A stretch of DNA of 17,181 nucleotides from Pseudomonadota bacterium. Its GTDB lineage: Bacteria > Pseudomonadota > Gammaproteobacteria > Xanthomonadales > Xanthomonadaceae. Shown here piece by piece: positions 12,404-17,181 of the stretch; position 1 is the first letter of the stretch, and each line of letters opens with the position of its first letter. Made by a program: the position numbers and the translations under genes. Under the pieces are notes generated by a model. That model was given only the letters and a program-made list of their open reading frames with translations. It ran no database searches and was not told the DNA's origin. The stretch is taken from contig JAEXNZ010000463.1 in assembly GCA_023439425.1 (NCBI GenBank), positions 1-17,181 of the forward strand, in the 5' to 3' direction.

Positions 12404-13035
12404 TGGAGACCGCCCATCTTTGGTTGTTCTTCCTGATGGTTCTGGGCGTCGTCCTGCTACCCGGGCTTGATATGGCCTACGTCATGGCCAGCGCGCTGGT
12501 TGGCGGCCAGCGCTCGGGGCTGTTGGCAACCGCCGGTGTCATCGCGGGTGGCGCATGCCACGTACTGCTGGGCGCACTGGGCGTCATGGTGGTGCTGAAG
12601 GTAATGCCGGCAGCGTTCAATCTCATGCTGGTCGCGGGCGCGCTTTACATTGCATGGATTGGATGGTCGTTGCTGCGTAGCAGGGTTGCGTTCGGCGCGT
12701 CGCCATCGACGCGCGTGCGAAGCGGTGCGGCGACCTTCGGCAAAGGCATGGCTACCTGCCTCCTCAACCCCAAAGCCTATCTCTTCATGCTGGCTGTTTT
12801 TCCGCAGTTCCTGAAGCCTGGCTACGGTCCTCTCTGGCTTCAGGCACTGGTACTCTGGGTGATCATCGCAACCTGCCAAGCCGCCGTGTACGGCGGTATG
12901 GCGCTGGCCGGGGATCGCGTAAAGGCCTGGCTTGGCGCGAAGCCGGCGGCGGATCTGCTGCTCGCGCGTCTGGTTGGCGCGGTGCTCCTTGCGGTGGCGG
13001 CCTTTACGGCGTGGGAGGGCTGGCACCTTTCGTAG
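12400..13035 (+). CDS. LysE/RhtB-family amino acid exporter
   Basis: The 211-residue protein has the length and layout of LysE/RhtB exporters, with six hydrophobic segments. LGVVLLPGLDMAYVMASALVGGQRSGLLATAG (about 15-46) matches the family signature 'PGPd...v...l..Gr..Gl....G'. GMATCLLNPKAYLFMLAVFPQFL (116-138) matches 'G...nl.NPKa.lff...pqF'. Such proteins export amino acids or related metabolites across the inner membrane; the substrate is unknown. Two ATGs in tandem (12400 and 12403) are possible starts; the first overlaps the NIPSNAP stop. The TAG stop (13033-13035) forms part of the GTAG head of a REP element, so the repeat supplies the end of the gene. Confidence 0.9.
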   Translation: MMETAHLWLFFLMVLGVVLLPGLDMAYVMASALVGGQRSGLLATAGVIAGGACHVLLGALGVMVVLKVMPAAFNLMLVAGALYIAWIGWSLLRSRVAFGASPSTRVRSGAATFGKGMATCLLNPKAYLFMLAVFPQFLKPGYGPLWLQALVLWVIIATCQAAVYGGMALAGDRVKAWLGAKPAADLLLARLVGAVLLAVAAFTAWEGWHLS

Positions 13036-13055
13036 AGCCGGGCTCTGCCCGGCTG
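13032..13055 (+). repeat. REP element, GTAG-head type
   Basis: The element GTAGAGCCGGGC-TCT-GCCCGGCTG has the conserved GTAG head and a perfect 8-bp stem (13036-13043 with 13047-13054) around a TCT loop. It matches the REP-type palindromes abundant in S. maltophilia intergenic regions, which are mobilised by REP-associated tyrosine transposases. It may also act as a transcription terminator for the LysE-family gene it overlaps. Confidence 0.8.
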
Positions 13056-13100
13056 CCGGTGCACGGGTCGCGAGTCTCCGTCAGTTCCTGAGCGCATGCG

Positions 13101-13246
13101 GTAGGGTCGGTCGACAGACGACCGCCGTGAAACCCGCATCTCCCGGTAACGCATGACCACCGAACGCAGGCGCGCCCCTCCGCTTCAGGGGCATGCGTTA
13201 CCGTACCGATCACCGCTATCGGCAGTCGTCTGTCGACCGACTCTAC
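13101..13246. repeat. Inverted pair of REP elements forming a 146-bp palindrome
   Basis: The 26-nt element at 13101-13126 (GTAGGGTCGGTCGACAGACG...) is repeated in reverse at 13221-13246 with 2 mismatches; each can fold into its own stem-loop. Between them CGGTAACGCATG (13144-13155) and CATGCGTTACCG (13192-13203) form a perfect 12-bp inverted repeat. Both pairs share the same centre (13173.5), so the whole unit is one symmetric structure, like BIME units of paired REPs. A small inner hairpin CCCCT/AGGGG lies at 13175-13191. Confidence 0.75.
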
Positions 13247-13265
13247 CGGACCTTTCGCACAGTTG

Positions 13266-13315
13266 GAGGCATGCGCAGGTTTCCGGCCTTGCGTATGACG
13301 TGAGGCATGCGCAGG
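13266..13315 (+). repeat. Short direct repeat next to the REP cluster
   Basis: GAGGCATGCGCAGG occurs at 13266-13279 and again at 13302-13315, a 36-nt period with unrelated sequence between. The repeats lie just past the stop of the GH109-like gene. They may be a duplication scar or a weak binding site; nothing else explains them. Confidence 0.5.
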
Positions 13316-13326
13316 CCGTGGGGTTA

Positions 13327-14682
13327 TCAATACCGGCCGTCGAAGGCGAAGATCGGCTTGCGTTGCTGCCAGGCCCCCTTGGTGAAGTCCGGGAACTCCA
13401 GGGTCTGGAAGCTGTTGGCGATCGACTGCTCCGACAGCGGCGTGATCGCACTCCAGGTGACCGCGTCATAGATGTCGATCGGCATCGGGGCCTTGGCCTT
13501 CAGCGCCTCGACGAACGCATGGATGACGAACCAGTCCATGCCACCGTGGCCTGCGCTCGCTGCCGTGGCTGCGTTCTGCTTCCACAGCGGGTGCTCATAC
13601 TTATCCTGGTAGACTTGGAAGTCCTCCCACTTGTGCGGCGGGCTGCGGCCTTCAATGTGGATGGACTGGTTGAGGTCCATCCACAGACCCTTGGTGCCCT
13701 GCACGCGGAAACCCAGCGAGTACGGACGCGGCAGCGACGTGTCGTGCTGCAGCAGGATGGTCTCGCCATTGGCGCAGGCCAGCGTGGTGGTGACGATGTC
13801 ACCCAGCTTGAACTTCACCTGGGTGCTGGGGTGGGTGGTGCCGCCACTCTTGGCCACGGTGTACTCGTGCAGCCCGCGCGCCTTGCTGGCGAACGCATTG
13901 ATATGGGTGAGACGGTTGCCACGGTTGATGCCGGTATACATGGCGCACGGACCAATGCCATGGCTGGGATACAGCTCACCGTTGCGATTCACCGAATGTG
14001 CAGTACGCCACCGCGCTTCCGACCAGCCCTTCGGGCCGAACTCGACGCCACTGTCATACGGCTTGCTGGGGTCGCCGGAGTTGAACTTCACCCCGCGCAG
14101 GTCATGCTGATAGCCCCCCTGCAGGTGCACCAACTCGCCGAACAGGCCCTCGCGCACCATCTGCAGCGCGGCCATCACGTCGCGTCGGTAGCAGACGTTC
14201 TCCAGCAGCATGTAAGGCGTGCCGGTCTGCAGCTGGGTGTTCAACACATCCCAATGGTCCTGCAGGGTGATCCCCGCCACCACCTCACACCCCACCGCCA
14301 CCTTGGCCTGCATCGCCGCGATGGCCATCGGCGCGTGGTATTCCCACGGCGTGGCAATGATCACGCCATCCAGGCCGCGCTGCTCCAGCAGGCGTTTCCA
14401 CGCGTTGACGTCGCCGTCCTGGCCGTAGGCCGTGGGAGCCGGCTTGCCGGCTTTGGCCACCATGTCCATACCGCGCTTGAGCATGATCGGCTCGATGTCG
14501 CACAACGCCACCACCTGCACGTCGTCGCGCCGCACCAGTTCCTTCAGCAGCACCTGGCCGCGCATGCCGGTGCCGATCAGCCCGAGCTTCAATGTGCGTG
14601 CCTTCGCCCACGCGGGCGTCTCCGGCAACAGGCTGGTGGCCGCAAGTGCGGCACTGGCCGCGATGAATTCCCTACGCTTCAT
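13327..14682 (-). CDS. GH109-like Gfo/Idh/MocA family protein, Tat-exported
   Basis: The 451-residue protein resembles glycoside hydrolase family 109 (alpha-N-acetylgalactosaminidase), whose members use bound NAD+ in an oxidation-elimination mechanism. The N-terminus MKRREFIAASAALAATSLLPETPAWA carries a twin-arginine signal (Arg3-Arg4), expected because the cofactor is bound before export. GLIGTGMRG (34-42) is the dinucleotide-binding loop. Further family-like blocks are ATPWEYH (110-116), ENVCYRRD (161-168), YPSHGIGPCA (238-247) and GHGGMDWFV near residue 375. A GGAG stands 9 nt before the ATG. It lies 24 nt downstream of a TonB-dependent receptor gene on the same strand, suggesting joint uptake and breakdown of an amino-sugar glycan. 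A different Gfo/Idh/MocA activity on a related sugar cannot be excluded. Confidence 0.85.
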   Translation of the reverse strand: MKRREFIAASAALAATSLLPETPAWAKARTLKLGLIGTGMRGQVLLKELVRRDDVQVVALCDIEPIMLKRGMDMVAKAGKPAPTAYGQDGDVNAWKRLLEQRGLDGVIIATPWEYHAPMAIAAMQAKVAVGCEVVAGITLQDHWDVLNTQLQTGTPYMLLENVCYRRDVMAALQMVREGLFGELVHLQGGYQHDLRGVKFNSGDPSKPYDSGVEFGPKGWSEARWRTAHSVNRNGELYPSHGIGPCAMYTGINRGNRLTHINAFASKARGLHEYTVAKSGGTTHPSTQVKFKLGDIVTTTLACANGETILLQHDTSLPRPYSLGFRVQGTKGLWMDLNQSIHIEGRSPPHKWEDFQVYQDKYEHPLWKQNAATAASAGHGGMDWFVIHAFVEALKAKAPMPIDIYDAVTWSAITPLSEQSIANSFQTLEFPDFTKGAWQQRKPIFAFDGRY

Positions 14683-14706
14683 GAAACATTGCTCCGCTGG
14701 TAAGGG

Positions 14707-17181
14707 TCAGAACCGATAGCCGAGCTGCAGACTGTAGCTGCGCCCGTAGATGCTGGCATAGTCACTGGAGTCCCCGGCAAAACCCTGGGGGTCGTAGAAC
14801 GGCAGGCGGTTGAACAGGTTCTTGACCGTGACGCCAAGGGTCCAGTGCTCATCCGGCCGCCAACCCACGCTCAGGTTGGCGGTCCACCACGACGGCACGC
14901 CACCGCACTGCGCCGGGTTCACCTTCAGCCGGCTGGCCGTGCAGGTGTCCGGATTGTTGTCCTCGGCGTCGATCTGGTCGTAGGCCCACTTGGTGGTACC
15001 GACGTAGTTGACGAAGAAGCTTGTAGTGACCTGGCGATAGGTCCAGTCGGCATTCAAGGTCGCACGCAGGCGCGGGTTGTTGTAGTAGCCGATGGTGTTG
15101 CCGTAGTACCAGCGTGAGACGTCGTCGATGTAGTACTGCTTGCGCCGCGCAATGGTCGCGGCCACGCCGATGTTCAGGCTGCCGAAGTCGCCCAGGCTGA
15201 AGCGGCTGCGTGCGTCGATGTCGAAGCCATCGACCAGGGTGCGTCCCTGGTTCTTGTACTGGCCCACCACGCTGGACACATTGCCGACGCTGTAGCCGGG
15301 CAGTGTACCGGGGCAGACCACGCCGCTGGCGGGATCGGCGCACATCGCGGCCACCGCCTCGACGTTGGCGCGGTCGGCGTCGCTGATCGGGTTGCGGGTC
15401 ATCGACTGGATGTCTTCAGGCTTGCTGTAGTCCGGCGCGGCGATCTCGTTTCGCCGATAGATGAACCAGTAGTCGGCCGACACGCTCAGCCAGCTGGCGG
15501 GCTCATAGACCAGGCCCAGCGTGGAAATCTTCGCCTTCTCCGGCTTCAGATCCTGGTTGGGCTGGGTCATGCGCGCGACGGTGCGGCTGCAGTCCGTGTT
15601 GAGCAGCGAGTTGCCGAGGTCGACGTCGCCGCTGCGTGCCGACTGCCGCAACAAGTTGGCGATGGCATTGGTCTCATCGCAGCGGATGTCGTCTTCGAAA
15701 CCGCCGAGCTGGGCAAACACGCCGCCGGTGCCGGCCTCGGCCAGGCTGGGTGCGCGGAAGCCCTCCGAGTAGGTGCCGCGCAGCAGCAACTGCGGCAGCA
15801 CCTGGTACTTCAAGCCGATCTTGGGCGTGAGGTTGGCGCTGAAGTTGGGGTACTTGTCCACGCGCAGCGCGGCGTCCAGCTCCAGCTTGTCGGTGATCGG
15901 GGCTACCGTCTCGGCGAACAGCGCGTAGGTGTTGCGCTTGCCATCGAACCAGGAGCCACCCTGCTGAGTGATCAGGCCGTTGGCGGCGTCCTCGTTGCCG
16001 GGCGTGTAGAACGTCTCGCGGCTGGCATTGAACCCGAATGCCGCGCGCATCTCGCCAGCGGGCAGCTGGAACAGCGGACCTTCAATCTTGCCGTCCAGAG
16101 TGTGCAGGCGCGTCCACGACTGGATGTCGAAGGTAGGGAAGGCCTCGCGGATCAGCGCGGCATTCGTGTCGCTTATCACTCCGAACTGGTAGGCCGGGTT
16201 GTCGGAGATGATCACCCGTCCAGTGCCCGGCTCGATGCTGTAGGGGCCGAAGGCGCGCTCGAAGCCGTCCAGATTGACGTTGATGGTCTGGTAGGTCACC
16301 GAATGGGTGCCGGCGGTGGCGAACGCGGTTTCCCAGTTCCAGTCACCGATGTCGCCGCGCAGACCAGCCAGCACGCGGTAGCTCTGGTCGGTGTTGCGCT
16401 GGCCGAAGTGCCCATCGCCGACGTCCTGCAACAGATAGTTGAGACCCACCACCCCGCCCATCAGCGCCTTCAGCTCCGGGCTGGCATTGTTGTACACGTT
16501 GTTCGGGCCGAGGAAGGGTGTGCGGAACTGATTGACGGTAGTGCCGGTGTTGCGCGAGAACCAGCTGGTGGGGTTGCCGGTAGTGGTGTTGTAGCCGTTC
16601 GGGGTACCGGCGTTGGCGCGCAGGTCGATGTCGGTATACGTCGCTTCGGCGAAGGCTTCGGTGCTGTCGCCGATCAGGAAGTGCGAGCTGATGTAGGCGG
16701 TGTTGCGCTTGGTTTCCGCGCCGGAATCAATCTCGCGGTTCATCCAGGTTTCCCAGACGCAGCGCGTACCCGACGCCTCGGTGATGGCGGTGCTGCAACC
16801 CGGTGCGGCTTCCTGGCGGCGCGCCCCGGTCACCGGGTCGAAGGCGAAGTAGGTGCCCGGGTTGAACTCACCCGGCCGGCTGCCGACGCCCAGGCGCAGG
16901 TTGCTGAGGTAGTTCGGGTTGTTGACGTAGTACTGGCTGGGCCGCTTGTCGTAGTAGTCGCTGAGTGGAATGGCGTCGCGGCGGTACAGGTTGACGCTGG
17001 CATAGACGTTGTAGCGGTCCGCATCCAGGTCACCGAACCCGGCAGTAATGCTGGCCTGGTGTTCGCCATAGGAATCGATGCGCGAGGAGGTGTCCGTGGT
17101 GATGCTGACTTCGGCCCCCTGGTAATCACGCTTGGTGATCACGTTGATCACACCGGCCACCGCATCGGTGCCGTACACCGC
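14707..17181 (-). CDS. TonB-dependent receptor, 5' end outside window (partial)
   Basis: The visible 824 residues enter from the right edge in the plug domain at AVYGTDAVAGVINVITK, a standard motif of TonB-dependent receptors. They continue through a 22-strand-type beta barrel. Barrel landmarks are GTYSEGFRAPSLAEAG, NQDLKPEKAKISTLGLVYEP, NIGVAATIARRKQYYID, and the C-terminal YGRSYSLQLGYRF ending in Phe as outer-membrane barrels do. The signal peptide, TonB box and first part of the plug lie outside the window, so the substrate class cannot be read from them. Several pairs of Cys occur in extracellular-loop positions (for example GCSTAITEASGTRC). Xanthomonads have many such receptors for plant or host glycans. 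The GH109-like gene 24 nt downstream suggests a carbohydrate substrate. Confidence 0.93.
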   Translation of the reverse strand, partial: AVYGTDAVAGVINVITKRDYQGAEVSITTDTSSRIDSYGEHQASITAGFGDLDADRYNVYASVNLYRRDAIPLSDYYDKRPSQYYVNNPNYLSNLRLGVGSRPGEFNPGTYFAFDPVTGARRQEAAPGCSTAITEASGTRCVWETWMNREIDSGAETKRNTAYISSHFLIGDSTEAFAEATYTDIDLRANAGTPNGYNTTTGNPTSWFSRNTGTTVNQFRTPFLGPNNVYNNASPELKALMGGVVGLNYLLQDVGDGHFGQRNTDQSYRVLAGLRGDIGDWNWETAFATAGTHSVTYQTINVNLDGFERAFGPYSIEPGTGRVIISDNPAYQFGVISDTNAALIREAFPTFDIQSWTRLHTLDGKIEGPLFQLPAGEMRAAFGFNASRETFYTPGNEDAANGLITQQGGSWFDGKRNTYALFAETVAPITDKLELDAALRVDKYPNFSANLTPKIGLKYQVLPQLLLRGTYSEGFRAPSLAEAGTGGVFAQLGGFEDDIRCDETNAIANLLRQSARSGDVDLGNSLLNTDCSRTVARMTQPNQDLKPEKAKISTLGLVYEPASWLSVSADYWFIYRRNEIAAPDYSKPEDIQSMTRNPISDADRANVEAVAAMCADPASGVVCPGTLPGYSVGNVSSVVGQYKNQGRTLVDGFDIDARSRFSLGDFGSLNIGVAATIARRKQYYIDDVSRWYYGNTIGYYNNPRLRATLNADWTYRQVTTSFFVNYVGTTKWAYDQIDAEDNNPDTCTASRLKVNPAQCGGVPSWWTANLSVGWRPDEHWTLGVTVKNLFNRLPFYDPQGFAGDSSDYASIYGRSYSLQLGYRF

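Noticed and set aside
13032..13320. CRISPR-like array
   Set aside because: The repeats are palindromic REPs in mixed orientation with no regular spacers, and no cas genes are present.
13153..14703. A 516-codon open frame on the plus strand opposite the GH109-like gene
   Set aside because: The minus-strand frame has clear family motifs and a Tat signal; the plus frame is a His/Leu/Val-rich shadow.

Overview
The window looks like chromosomal DNA of Stenotrophomonas or a close Xanthomonadaceae relative. The DNA is GC-rich throughout. REP-type palindromes with a GTAG head (13032-13055, 13101-13126, 13221-13246) resemble the abundant small repeats of S. maltophilia. A CRP/Clp-type site, a UbiA protein and a TonB-dependent receptor beside a Tat-exported glycosidase all fit. 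The genus is an inference; no rRNA or marker gene is present.

Layout. (1) 1-721, minus: two lipoprotein genes in tandem, the second cut by the window edge. (2) 843-1638: a Clp-like site, a VOC (glyoxalase-fold) gene and a hairpin terminator. (3) 1666-1815, minus: a 49-residue protein that is about half glutamine. (4) 1816-2242: a noncoding gap ending in an attenuator-like pair of alternative hairpins. (5) 2243-7223: three genes in the order S-M-R that align along their length with type I restriction-modification subunits, but with most catalytic motifs replaced. (6) 7199-9541, minus: ubiA and an AtoE-family transporter with a 3-nt gap. The transporter's end overlaps the R-like gene tail to tail. 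(7) 9707-10460: tRNA-Arg(CCG) and a GST-family gene. (8) 10472-13035: a WYL-domain regulator divergent from a NIPSNAP-LysE gene pair, with an inverted-repeat operator candidate between them. (9) 13032-13320: a REP cluster forming a palindrome of about 146 bp. (10) 13327-17181, minus: a GH109-like Tat-exported Gfo/Idh/MocA protein downstream of a partial TonB-dependent receptor.

The main point of interest is the S-M-R locus. The M-like protein has lost the usual motif I glycines and the catalytic Asn of motif IV. The R-like protein has lost the E-x-K of the nuclease, the P-loop lysine, the DEAH glutamate and the Arg residues of helicase motif VI. The S-like protein is half-sized. Yet all three frames are open, the S and M genes overlap in an ATGA, and colinear similarity to active subunits persists over roughly 2,000 nt of the R-like gene. 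This suggests a non-catalytic, possibly repurposed DNA-binding complex, or an eroded system; comparative data are needed to decide.

The other regions are mostly ordinary housekeeping and accessory genes. The WYL-NIPSNAP-LysE block looks like a regulator with its target operon. The receptor and GH109 pair looks like a glycan uptake and degradation unit.
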